Source: Planctomycetaceae bacterium | GTDB lineage: Bacteria; Planctomycetota; Planctomycetia; Pirellulales; Pirellulaceae | Assembly: GCA_012965455.1 (NCBI GenBank) | Contig: DTSG01000179.1 | Location: 27,732-35,614 of the forward strand | Reading direction: 5' to 3' | DNA: 7,883 nt | In this document: positions 1-6,185 of the stretch, one piece after another | How positions within the stretch are numbered: the first letter of the stretch is position 1 | How the letters are laid out: every line of letters begins with the position of its first letter | The notes under the pieces: generated by a model | What the model was told of the DNA's origin: nothing | Database searches by the model: none | Seen by the model: only the letters and a program-made list of their open reading frames with translations | Made by a program: the position numbers and the translations under genes

Positions 1-97
1 CCATACCCTCTTTTCCATGGTGCAGTACGGGGCCATAAGAACCCCAGCAAATAACGGTAATTAAAGCAAAAGGGATTGATGTCAGAATTCCACGCAT
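1..97 (-). CDS. N-terminal fragment of a multi-pass membrane protein (DMT/EamA-like start), cut by window edge
   Basis: The ATG at 95-97 opens a minus-strand frame with no stop up to the window edge, giving 32 codons: MRGILTSIPF, then ALITVICWGSYGPVLHHGKE, then GM. Residues 4-20 form a hydrophobic first membrane helix, followed by WGSYGPVL and a short polar loop. The small-residue/WG pattern at the end of helix one resembles the first helix of drug/metabolite-transporter (EamA-type) permeases, and I associate this particular start with a conserved planctomycetal membrane protein; both statements are recollection, not a search. A purine-rich AGAGA lies about 10 nt upstream of the ATG as a weak ribosome binding site. 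It lies downstream of the small zinc-ribbon gene in the same direction, separated by 113 bp, so co-transcription is possible but unproven. Substrate and real family cannot be decided from 32 residues. Confidence 0.6.
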   Translation of the reverse strand, partial: MRGILTSIPFALITVICWGSYGPVLHHGKEGM

Positions 98-210
98 GGG
101 AAAGGTCTCTGTTCTTTGCTAGCAGGTGAGAGTGGGAATTGAATAACTTCTATTAGCACCTAGTGTACCATTTTAGCATCAACAACGGACAGAGAGCCAC
201 TTGCTCCGCT
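98..210. other. Intergenic gap between membrane-protein gene and zinc-ribbon gene
   Basis: The 113 bp hold no coding frame I would support. They contain an 8-bp palindrome TGCTAGCA at 117-124 and a separated AGGTG/CACCT pair, both short enough to be chance. No hairpin followed by a T-run and no convincing -35/-10 pair is visible for the minus-strand membrane-protein gene. Confidence 0.4.
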
Positions 211-438
211 TCAAGCCGGTGAACGACCACAATACGGACAGTGATCAACATCTTCGTCGGCAAATACAATGTCTTCATCATCATTGCGATAGGCGGTTGT
301 TAAGCGGTTACCACAATCGAGGCATTTATGTTCCCACGAGTGGATTTGCAGTTCACCCTCACCAAAGAAATTATATTTGCATGTCAAACTCGCACTGCCG
401 CACTTCTGGCAACCGCCAATGGTTTGAATATCTGCCAT
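211..438 (-). CDS. Small zinc-ribbon protein with three CxxC pairs (75 aa), function unknown
   Basis: The 75-residue product carries three CxxC pairs: CQKC near the N-terminus (residues 10-13), CLDC in the middle and CPYC near the C-terminus, each in a typical knuckle setting (GGCQKCGS, HKCLDCGN, DHCPYCGR). That is the look of a small zinc-binding protein, with one full four-cysteine ribbon plus a third knuckle that could bind metal with a partner or with His residues. Between them lies an aromatic stretch (KYNFFGEGE) and an acidic segment (NDDEDIVFADEDVD). There is no signal peptide or membrane segment, so it is probably cytoplasmic. The start codon lies 33 bp after the isomerase stop codon in the same direction, preceded by a short purine run (AAAGAG) directly before the ATG. 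I do not recognise the family; nucleic-acid or protein binding is only an inference from the fold type. Confidence 0.72.
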   Translation of the reverse strand: MADIQTIGGCQKCGSASLTCKYNFFGEGELQIHSWEHKCLDCGNRLTTAYRNDDEDIVFADEDVDHCPYCGRSPA

Positions 439-471
439 CTCTTTACTCGCTAACGCACAAAACTCAATAGA

Positions 472-1485
472 CTAAAATCCCCGGGCAGCAATGATGTCGT
501 TGAAGTCACGCAAGTGGTAGTCAATCTTTACGTAATCCAACACATTACAAAGGCCCCGTAAAGCGACGCCTAAACCGTCAGGACCGCTGAATCCACCAAA
601 CTGACCTCCACCTTTCACATGTGGTTCAAGATCCAAAAAGACTCCTGGGATTCCACGTTTGCTCAAACGACGATTCATCGTAGGTATATATTCACGGAGG
701 TCCCGCAAGATCGCTTCATGACCACTATCGCCAATGTCCGCGGGTACAAAATATTTCAACGCATCTTCGTCCACATGCCCAACTCGATTGACCGGCTCTG
801 GATGGCGATAATCTTTGATGTGCATCCAGCCCATTCCTTTTTTCATCTGGTAATAGTGCAGGAATAGTTCATCGGAAGAATACCCCTGGGTGACAATATT
901 TGCCGCATCAAAGATCGTGAGCATCGCTGGGTGGTTCACTTTTTTGTGTAGCAATTCCAACGTCGGGCCACACTGTCCAACTAGGTTCGCTTCCACTTCG
1001 AGTCCAAACGTCAGACCATTGCGGTCACACAACTCGGCAATATCGCCTAACTGATCAACTACCTGATCGACGTAGTCATAGGGACTTTCTCCGCGCGGAT
1101 GATAAAAAGCAAAACCTCGCATGAGTTTAGCGCCAAATTCATTTGCTAAATCACAGGCTCGCTGAACATCGTTCTTAAGATATTTTTCGAATGGAATGTA
1201 TTGGTTATGGGTTCCATCATCTACGTCGAGCAATTTAACTTTACCAATGGGACTCCCCAACGACGACACACTTAGACCATATTCGTCCTGTTTTTTCTTG
1301 ACGTGCTTCACTTCGCGTTTGTTCAGCAACATTACGTTCTTGACTCCATTGCCGGCGTCGATAAACCGGATGGTGTAGTACTGTAAACCTAGAGCGGCAA
1401 ATGCCGAGAACTGCTGGTCGACTGTTTTTTGGTTGGCGGCTTCATCCGCAAAGCCGGATAATATTACACTTGGGTTGTCGCTCAT
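472..1485 (-). CDS. Sugar phosphate isomerase/epimerase family TIM-barrel protein (xylose isomerase-like)
   Basis: This 337-residue protein fits the xylose-isomerase-like TIM-barrel superfamily (AP endonuclease 2 / sugar phosphate isomerase-epimerase), metal-dependent enzymes that shift carbonyls or epimerise keto-sugars and inosose-type compounds. The expected metal ligands appear in order: Glu163 or Glu165 in FGLEVEANLVGQ, Asp193 in TIFDAANI, His222 in WMHIKDY and Glu287 in LDLEPHV. The C-terminal GGGQFGGFSGPDG stretch is typical of one subgroup. I chose the ATG at 1483-1485 (MSDNPSVILSGFADE) because strand one of the barrel begins within ten residues and AAGAG lies about 7 nt upstream. The frame stays open to 1575, but the extra 30 residues do not look like barrel sequence and run into the control region. 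There is no signal peptide. It is divergent from the oxidoreductase at 1647 and probably works with it; the exact substrate is unknown. Confidence 0.85.
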   Translation of the reverse strand: MSDNPSVILSGFADEAANQKTVDQQFSAFAALGLQYYTIRFIDAGNGVKNVMLLNKREVKHVKKKQDEYGLSVSSLGSPIGKVKLLDVDDGTHNQYIPFEKYLKNDVQRACDLANEFGAKLMRGFAFYHPRGESPYDYVDQVVDQLGDIAELCDRNGLTFGLEVEANLVGQCGPTLELLHKKVNHPAMLTIFDAANIVTQGYSSDELFLHYYQMKKGMGWMHIKDYRHPEPVNRVGHVDEDALKYFVPADIGDSGHEAILRDLREYIPTMNRRLSKRGIPGVFLDLEPHVKGGGQFGGFSGPDGLGVALRGLCNVLDYVKIDYHLRDFNDIIAARGF

Positions 1486-1549
1486 ATATACTCTTAGAAC
1501 CTGTTGATTAAAATAACTTAGGTAAGGTGAAGGTTCATTTTGGAAAACA

Positions 1550-1575
1550 GCACCCCACCGTGCAAGAGGGTGCAA
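1550..1575. promoter_or_regulatory. Candidate operator: GCACCC/GGGTGC inverted repeat with 10-bp-spaced TGCAA direct repeats
   Basis: GCACCC at 1550-1555 and GGGTGC at 1568-1573 form a perfect 6-bp inverted repeat with a 12-bp centre. Overlapping it, GTGCAA occurs at 1560-1565 and again at 1570-1575, exactly one helical turn apart. It sits in the middle of the divergent gap, over the possible -35 hexamer of the isomerase promoter. A role as a regulator binding site is inference. Confidence 0.35.
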
Positions 1576-1589
1576 ATCGGCTTAGAATA

Positions 1590-1635
1590 AAAGATACCAC
1601 TATTCATGGTGATATGTAGAACTTTGGGTATCTTT
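1590..1635. repeat. 9-bp perfect inverted repeat in the oxidoreductase leader
   Basis: AAAGATACC (1590-1598) and GGTATCTTT (1627-1635) are exact reverse complements separated by 28 bp. The right arm ends 11 bp before the oxidoreductase ATG, so it overlaps or abuts the ribosome binding region. It could be a split operator or a leader hairpin limiting translation. A smaller ACCA/TGGT pair (1596-1599, 1607-1610) lies across the inner edge of the left arm. Confidence 0.4.
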
Positions 1636-1646
1636 GAGCAGAAACG

Positions 1647-2936
1647 ATGGGGATGAGTCAAGCAATGGTAAAAATTCAGCAACTTCACGGCGGCATGGTT
1701 GGGATGGGGATGATCTTCGAAGAGACATACCGCCCATTTTTCGAAAACGCATACCAGCACGGAATTCATGATTCTCGAACAGGCATCATTTCACTCGACA
1801 TCGCAGCCGTCGCCAGCCGGACGGGGAAACGTGCGGCTCAGTATAAGGAATCCGCTGGCGATCGCATCAACGACTTCACTAGCTACGTCGAACCCGACAG
1901 TATGCAACAACTGTTAGCCCATGACATAGATTTCGTTTGTGTAGCCACTCCCGATGATCGGCATTTCGATGCGGCAATGGCTGCCATCGCTGCTGGCAAG
2001 CATGTCCTGATCGAAAAGCCATCCGTCCTCTCTCTACAAGAACTTGACCAGCTAATCGCTGCCGCGCAATCCGCGGGCGTTATCTGTAAAGTCGTCTATC
2101 ACAAGTTGTTTGACCCTGATCATAAAAAACTACGCACCCTAGTTCATGACAACATCCTGCAACACGTCAACAACGGCTATTGCACACTTTTAGAACCCAA
2201 AGAAATATCTGGTGCACAATTCGCCGAGTGGATTCAAGGCCGCAACCCTGGTACTTACGTCGCCGTACATTACATCAAGCTCATCGATTTCACATTCGGG
2301 GGAAAATTGAAAAGTGTCAGCTGCACTGGGCAACGTGGTCTCGTCGGCGAAGCACATGGCAATACGTGGGACAGTGTCCAGTTGCAAATGATCTACGAAT
2401 ATGAAGGTGGCCGCGAGGCGGCCTTTGATATTCATACCAGTTGGGTAACACCAGATAATTTCCCAGGCTACGTCGAGCAAGAGGTGCAATTTCGCTTTGA
2501 CAACGGAGTATGGAATGGGCACAGCCGCAAACGTGGTGTGGAATGCACGGTCGAAGAAAAAACTCCGCACATCATGAAGAACTCGATGAACAATCATTAC
2601 AACGGTACATTTGTCGAACCCAACGGCCGCCGCAGTCAGCGTGGTTACGGTATCGAAGTTCTAGAACAATTTGCGCGAGAAGTTGCGTTTGTTAAGAATT
2701 CCGCAGGTCCCGACGACCAAGCTCTGCGGCTAAAAGAAATTCAAGCACTGAACTACAATGATATTTCAGCCGACCGACAAACCGTGGCGACAGTCCAAGC
2801 GATGGAAGCGATTTTAGACGAACACGCCGCCGGCAATCCAAACTGTATTGTTAACGTAAACGATCCACAAGGCGGACTTGTCATGTACTCGCTAGGCGTC
2901 CGCGAAGGGAAAGTACTTTACGACGGCCAAGTTTGA
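1647..2936 (+). CDS. Gfo/Idh/MocA-family NAD(P)-dependent oxidoreductase
   Basis: The 429-residue product is a Gfo/Idh/MocA dehydrogenase. The N-terminal Rossmann fold shows the dinucleotide loop VGMGMIFEE (residues 18-26), the second strand DIAAVASRTG (51-60), the strand/loop DFVCVATPDDRH (95-106) and the signature HVLIEKP (119-125), whose lysine is usually catalytic. In the C-terminal domain, VAVHYIKLID (205-214) supplies the expected catalytic His208. The family oxidises or reduces sugars, inositols and their derivatives. The third glycine of the GxGxxG/A loop is replaced by Phe24, and a long helix precedes strand two, so it belongs to an unusual subgroup. Start choice is uncertain: ATGs at 1647, 1653 and 1665 are all in frame and none has a strong Shine-Dalgarno; I keep the first. 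At 429 residues it is longer than many family members. The aminotransferase follows after 68 bp in the same direction, suggesting an operon. Confidence 0.88.
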   Translation: MGMSQAMVKIQQLHGGMVGMGMIFEETYRPFFENAYQHGIHDSRTGIISLDIAAVASRTGKRAAQYKESAGDRINDFTSYVEPDSMQQLLAHDIDFVCVATPDDRHFDAAMAAIAAGKHVLIEKPSVLSLQELDQLIAAAQSAGVICKVVYHKLFDPDHKKLRTLVHDNILQHVNNGYCTLLEPKEISGAQFAEWIQGRNPGTYVAVHYIKLIDFTFGGKLKSVSCTGQRGLVGEAHGNTWDSVQLQMIYEYEGGREAAFDIHTSWVTPDNFPGYVEQEVQFRFDNGVWNGHSRKRGVECTVEEKTPHIMKNSMNNHYNGTFVEPNGRRSQRGYGIEVLEQFAREVAFVKNSAGPDDQALRLKEIQALNYNDISADRQTVATVQAMEAILDEHAAGNPNCIVNVNDPQGGLVMYSLGVREGKVLYDGQV

Positions 2937-3004
2937 CTGCCACTGGAGACTCGTTAAACCATCATTCAAAACATCCATTTACCACAGCACCCTTGAAGTA
3001 AGTC

Positions 3005-4378
3005 ATGAAACCTGCTCAACCTATTCAATTTGACAACGAACCACAAAGCAACGAAGTCCGCGCTCAGATTTTGGACCAAGAACCATATGCGACCCGTACA
3101 TTTACGCCAAGCCAGTGTGTTATTAGCTACAGCGCCGGGAGTTATCATTACACTCCGGAAGGCCGCAAACTTGCCGACTTCACATCTGGCGTCTTAGTCG
3201 CGAATCTGGGTCACAATCCAGTTTCTTGGTGGAACCGCGTTCAAAAATATCTTGGATTAGACGCGCTAACCGATAGTGGCGAATATGCAAAGTGTGTACC
3301 ACTCACCGCCTACAATGCCATCACAGAAATAGAAGCGACAGCGAACCAGCGGCTCATCGCAAGCCTGCAATCCGCGCCAGGCGGTTCACGTATTAATCAA
3401 ATTATGTGGTCCGCAAGTGGTAGCGAAGCGGTACAAAAGGCACTGTGGGCGGCCATGAAAAGAACTCCGGGCAAAGACATGATCATTGCCACGCGCGGTG
3501 GATTCCACGGCAAGAAAGGCTTAGCCGGGGCAGTCACGGGTAGTGAACAAGATAAAGAACGCGACGAACGAGTGCGATTCATGAGTTTTCCAAAGGCTGA
3601 GTGCATTGATATTGAATCTCGCAAACAGCCACTCGACCTGACGTCATATCAAGCCGAACTCGATGCCCTCTGGAATGAATGCGGCGACCGACTGTGTTGC
3701 ATCATTACCGAGCCCTACCTCGGAGGCGGCGGTTCTCTGCATCCACAAAAAGAATACCTGCAATTACTACAACAATTTTGTCGGGATCATGACTTGCTAT
3801 TTATTTTGGATGAAATTCAATCAAACTTTGGTCGCACGGGGCCAATGTATGCATTCACACATTACCAAGTCGAACCAGATATCGTATTGCTCGGTAAAGG
3901 ACTCGCCAACGGTGTGCCTGCCAGTGCGGCTGTCGGGCGCAGTGACGTTTTTGAATGTCTGGATTATGGCGAGGCCTCTGATACATGGAGTGCGAATCCA
4001 CTTACATCCGCCGCGGTCGTCGCAACACTAGACGAATTTGAACAAAACGACGTGATTGCCAAAGGCCTCGAATTGTCTGTGGTTATCGAAGCAGGTTTAG
4101 TTCGACTAAAAGAGACTCGAGTAATCGCTAACGTCCGCGGTGAGGGTTGTGTTTGGGGTATTGAATGTGCTGACATCGGCGACAAACCAAGTGACGATGT
4201 TGCCAATGATGTTATCCGCGCATGCTATGAAGGCAATGCGGACGGGCAAGCCATTCACTTGCTTGGAGCCTTAGCTGGTAACGTGATCCGCATCAGCCCG
4301 CCACTAACTATGAACGTCGAAGAATGCCAACACTATCTCGAGGTGATGTATGACATCTGCCAGAGCTTGGCTGAATAG
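3005..4378 (+). CDS. Class III (ornithine/GABA aminotransferase-like) PLP-dependent aminotransferase
   Basis: The 457-residue product has the fold-type I class III aminotransferase landmarks in order: GVLVANLGHNP (62-72), the PLP-phosphate loop SASGSEAVQKAL (136-147), GGFHGKKG (165-172), TEPYLGGGG (235-243), LLFILDEIQSNFGRTG (264-279) with the pyridine-binding Asp269, and LLGKGLANGVP (295-305) with Schiff-base Lys298. A TWSANPLTSAA segment matches the usual second phosphate contact from the neighbouring subunit. Length is normal for the family. Such enzymes move the amino group of an omega- or amino-sugar amine to a 2-oxo acid or the reverse; the substrate cannot be read here. It starts 68 bp after the oxidoreductase, with GAAG about 8 nt upstream of the ATG. 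Its pairing with a dehydrogenase and an isomerase suggests dehydrogenation followed by transamination of a sugar or polyol, or the reverse. Confidence 0.9.
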   Translation: MKPAQPIQFDNEPQSNEVRAQILDQEPYATRTFTPSQCVISYSAGSYHYTPEGRKLADFTSGVLVANLGHNPVSWWNRVQKYLGLDALTDSGEYAKCVPLTAYNAITEIEATANQRLIASLQSAPGGSRINQIMWSASGSEAVQKALWAAMKRTPGKDMIIATRGGFHGKKGLAGAVTGSEQDKERDERVRFMSFPKAECIDIESRKQPLDLTSYQAELDALWNECGDRLCCIITEPYLGGGGSLHPQKEYLQLLQQFCRDHDLLFILDEIQSNFGRTGPMYAFTHYQVEPDIVLLGKGLANGVPASAAVGRSDVFECLDYGEASDTWSANPLTSAAVVATLDEFEQNDVIAKGLELSVVIEAGLVRLKETRVIANVRGEGCVWGIECADIGDKPSDDVANDVIRACYEGNADGQAIHLLGALAGNVIRISPPLTMNVEECQHYLEVMYDICQSLAE

Positions 4379-4406
4379 TCGACAGGCCATCACCAACTAG
4401 AATTTT
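4379..4406. other. Convergent gap without a clear terminator
   Basis: Aminotransferase and protease genes end 28 bp apart, tail to tail. A T6 run at 4403-4408 lies here and overlaps the protease stop codon, but no stable hairpin stands directly before it on the plus strand. Confidence 0.4.
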
Positions 4407-5570
4407 TTATTCGCCGCTGATGCGAGTGGCTACTTTGACGTTGACCTTGTATGGTTTGCTATTACGCAGCAACAGTAGTGAAACCTCGCGACCAACTGGA
4501 GTCAGGCTGACTAAATTCGCTAGATGGTCATCATCTTCGATCATAGTTCCACTGTAACTCAACAAAACATCATTCGTTTGCAATCCCGCTCGGTTCGCTG
4601 GTGATCCGTCAGTGATTCCCGTCAGCCGCACGCCGCGCGCATGGCTTAATCCTAATTTTATCGCCGTCGCATCCGTAAAATCATGATCCATACGTATACC
4701 TAGGTATGCGTTGGCGATCGCACCGCCAGATTCCAATCGACGAGCAATCACCATCGCCATGTTGATTGGGATAGTGAAGCCGATCCCTTCGCTTCCTCCG
4801 GAGTTACTAGCAATCGCCGTGTTGATGCCAATCACTTCACCACGTAGGTTCACTAACGGCCCGCCACTGTTACCGGGGTTAATCGAAGCGTCCGTTTGCA
4901 TAAAATCCTGAATCATCACTCCGGCAGTGCCCAGTTTGAGGTCCCGCCGACCCTTTGCCGACACGATACCATAGGTGATGGAATAACTCAGGCCAAACGG
5001 ACTTCCAATCGCCACCACAAAATCACCGATCTCCATCTTGCTGCTATTGCCGATTCGAGCGGGAATCAATAAGTGCGATTCCTTAACGGTAACCAACGCT
5101 ATATCACTCGAGGGGTCGGAAGCAACTTTGAGGGGCGTTAACCTACGACCATCTTCTAGTGATATTTTGACTCCATCAAGCACCGCCGGAAATACTACAT
5201 GGCGGTTAGTCAAGATATACTTTTTCGAACCAATCTCAATCGCGAATCCGGAACCCGCTTCTTCAACAGTGCGGCGAGAATTTTTGTCCACTAATTTCCG
5301 CGTTTGTATATGAACGACGCTCGGCTTCGCGAGCCTCACAACTTGCTTGAGGATATTGCGCTTGTCAAAGGCCTCGGCATCTTTGGCAAGTTGCTCGAAT
5401 AACCGTGCTCGAGCATTGAGCGTCACCGAGATCGGTTGCTCTTGGGCTGATACAAAGCCGAAGTTGGTTAGGCTCAGCACTACACACAGCGTTGCAGCGC
5501 GACCCCAGCAGCTTTGCAATACAGGTAAACCTAGGCTGCTCGCCAGGTTCCCACCCCCCCATTTTTTCAT
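4407..5570 (-). CDS. Secreted S1C (HtrA/Deg family) trypsin-like serine protease with one PDZ domain
   Basis: The 387-residue product has an N-terminal signal segment (hydrophobic core RAATLCVVLSLTNFGFVSA, likely cut after VSA at residue 42), then a chymotrypsin-fold protease with the full catalytic triad: His124 in LTNRHVV, Asp156 in DPSSDIALV and Ser235 in NPGNSGGPLV. The GSPFGL and TDASINPGNSGG motifs are those of HtrA/DegP/DegQ/DegS. A single PDZ domain follows (about 289-385: YLGIRM..., GVRLTGITDGSPANRAGL). One PDZ and a short LA-loop region make it closer to DegS or single-PDZ planctomycetal forms than to two-PDZ DegP. It should act in the periplasm or at the envelope on misfolded proteins. 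GAAGAAG lies 9 nt upstream of the ATG. The signal peptide n-region is long, so a later start (for example TTG at residue 18) is possible. It lies 70 bp downstream of the dksA-like gene and may be co-transcribed with it. Confidence 0.92.
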   Translation of the reverse strand: MKKWGGGNLASSLGLPVLQSCWGRAATLCVVLSLTNFGFVSAQEQPISVTLNARARLFEQLAKDAEAFDKRNILKQVVRLAKPSVVHIQTRKLVDKNSRRTVEEAGSGFAIEIGSKKYILTNRHVVFPAVLDGVKISLEDGRRLTPLKVASDPSSDIALVTVKESHLLIPARIGNSSKMEIGDFVVAIGSPFGLSYSITYGIVSAKGRRDLKLGTAGVMIQDFMQTDASINPGNSGGPLVNLRGEVIGINTAIASNSGGSEGIGFTIPINMAMVIARRLESGGAIANAYLGIRMDHDFTDATAIKLGLSHARGVRLTGITDGSPANRAGLQTNDVLLSYSGTMIEDDDHLANLVSLTPVGREVSLLLLRNSKPYKVNVKVATRISGE

Positions 5571-5640
5571 GTATTTAATCTTCTTCGGTAGTGCAAACTA
5601 TTTACTACAGACACTCAAACAACTCTACACTTAGCTGTCG

Positions 5641-6030
5641 CTATTGATAGACTTCCGAATTCTCGTCACTACCCCAATCCTCGCCATGAATTTCTTTGTT
5701 CGTCTGGCAATCGATGCAATTCGTCGCGTACGGCAGTGCTTGCAAGCGAGCGAGCGGAATAATTTTTTCGCAGATTTCGCAGAGCCCAAAACTTCCGGCT
5801 TGCATCTTCTCTAACGCAATCTCAATTTGACCTAACTCTCGGTTTTCAACCTCGGCAAGTTGCGAATTAAGTTCATTCTGAGCTGAGTCTAGAGCCACAT
5901 CGACAGCATCGCCCGATGTTTCACGGAGATCGTTGAGATCGCTAAAGTCACCAGCAAGCGCTTTGCGCATAGCATCACGACGTTTTTCGAGAACCTTTTT
6001 AAGGTTCTTTATGGCATCTTTACGGGCCAT
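5641..6030 (-). CDS. DksA/TraR-family C4-type zinc-finger regulator
   Basis: The 129-residue product has a basic N-terminal helix (ARKDAIKNLKKVLEKRRDAMRKAL), a coiled-coil hairpin, and a C-terminal zinc finger with Cys84, Cys87, Cys105 and Cys108 (C-x2-C-x17-C-x2-C) in the family's FGLCEICEKIIPLARLQALP setting. The coiled-coil tip reads SGDAVDVA, which keeps the DxxDxA pattern (Asp41, Asp44, Ala46) that DksA inserts into the RNA polymerase secondary channel to change initiation together with ppGpp. It is therefore a candidate for a true polymerase-binding DksA-like factor rather than a degenerate TraR relative, although it is shorter than the enteric protein. The start is well placed: AGAGG at 6039-6043 lies 8 nt upstream of the ATG. 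The 166-bp inverted-repeat element directly upstream overlaps this ribosome binding site. The HtrA-type protease gene follows 70 bp downstream. Confidence 0.88.
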   Translation of the reverse strand: MARKDAIKNLKKVLEKRRDAMRKALAGDFSDLNDLRETSGDAVDVALDSAQNELNSQLAEVENRELGQIEIALEKMQAGSFGLCEICEKIIPLARLQALPYATNCIDCQTNKEIHGEDWGSDENSEVYQ

Positions 6031-6038
6031 TTGATTTT

Positions 6039-6043
6039 CCTCT
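6039..6043 (-). promoter_or_regulatory. Shine-Dalgarno of the dksA-like gene, inside the outer repeat arm
   Basis: The minus strand reads AGAGG, 8 nt before the ATG at 6030. It fixes the start codon. It is also the terminal part of the left arm of the inverted repeat 6039-6062 / 6183-6204, so folding of a long leader RNA would hide it. Confidence 0.65.
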
Positions 6044-6104
6044 TTTCAAACAGGTGCTTAAACAAAGATAGGCGGAAACTGTGTCATATCAGCGTACTAT
6101 TGCA

Positions 6105-6122
6105 GTGCGTGCTATCACGCGC
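6105..6122. repeat. Small 7-bp hairpin nested in the 166-bp element
   Basis: GTGCGTG (6105-6111) and CACGCGC (6116-6122) pair over a 4-nt loop with one G-U wobble. They lie within a weaker GGCGG/CCGCC pair at 6071-6075 and 6129-6133. It would be a side arm of any folded leader upstream of the dksA-like gene. Confidence 0.35.
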
Positions 6123-6139
6123 GCAAAACCGCCAAGATG

Positions 6140-6185
6140 AAATGTAATTCCGATTATTCCGGTTGTAGTGGAATAATCGACATTT
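6140..6185. repeat. 16-bp stem-loop with a 5-nt one-sided bulge
   Basis: CGATTATTCC (6151-6160) and GGAATAATCG (6170-6179) are perfect reverse complements around a 9-nt loop. After a 5-nt bulge (6146-6150) on one side, AAATGT (6140-6145) pairs with ACATTT (6180-6185). No T-run follows on either strand, so it is not a standard intrinsic terminator. It lies 110 bp before the dksA-like start and 134 bp after the nucleoside hydrolase stop. Confidence 0.6.

Larger units (their letters stand above)
1486..1646. promoter_or_regulatory. Divergent control region between isomerase and oxidoreductase genes
   Basis: This 161-bp gap must carry promoters for both directions. On the minus strand TTGCAC (complement of 1560-1565), a 17-bp spacer and CAAAAT (complement of 1537-1542) form a weak promoter for the isomerase. 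On the plus strand TAGAAT (1583-1588) is a possible -10 for the oxidoreductase, but without a good -35. The same segment holds repeated and inverted motifs listed separately, which suggests a shared regulator binding between the two genes. Promoter calls here are tentative. Confidence 0.45.

Noticed and set aside
1486..1575. N-terminal extension of the isomerase by 30 residues up to an ATG at 1573-1575
   Set aside because: The extra residues have no barrel-like pattern, the frame would cover the divergent control region, and the ATG at 1483-1485 fits the family start and has a purine-rich site upstream.
2190..2597. 135-codon minus-strand frame opposite the oxidoreductase
   Set aside because: It is a shadow of a gene with strong family motifs; no domain is visible in it.
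3663..4031. 122-codon plus-strand frame inside the aminotransferase gene
   Set aside because: It overlaps the well-supported aminotransferase in another frame and encodes no recognisable motif.
4403..4408. T6 run as an intrinsic terminator for the aminotransferase
   Set aside because: No stable stem stands directly before it; the only nearby pair is a 4-bp GCCA/TGGC inside the coding end.
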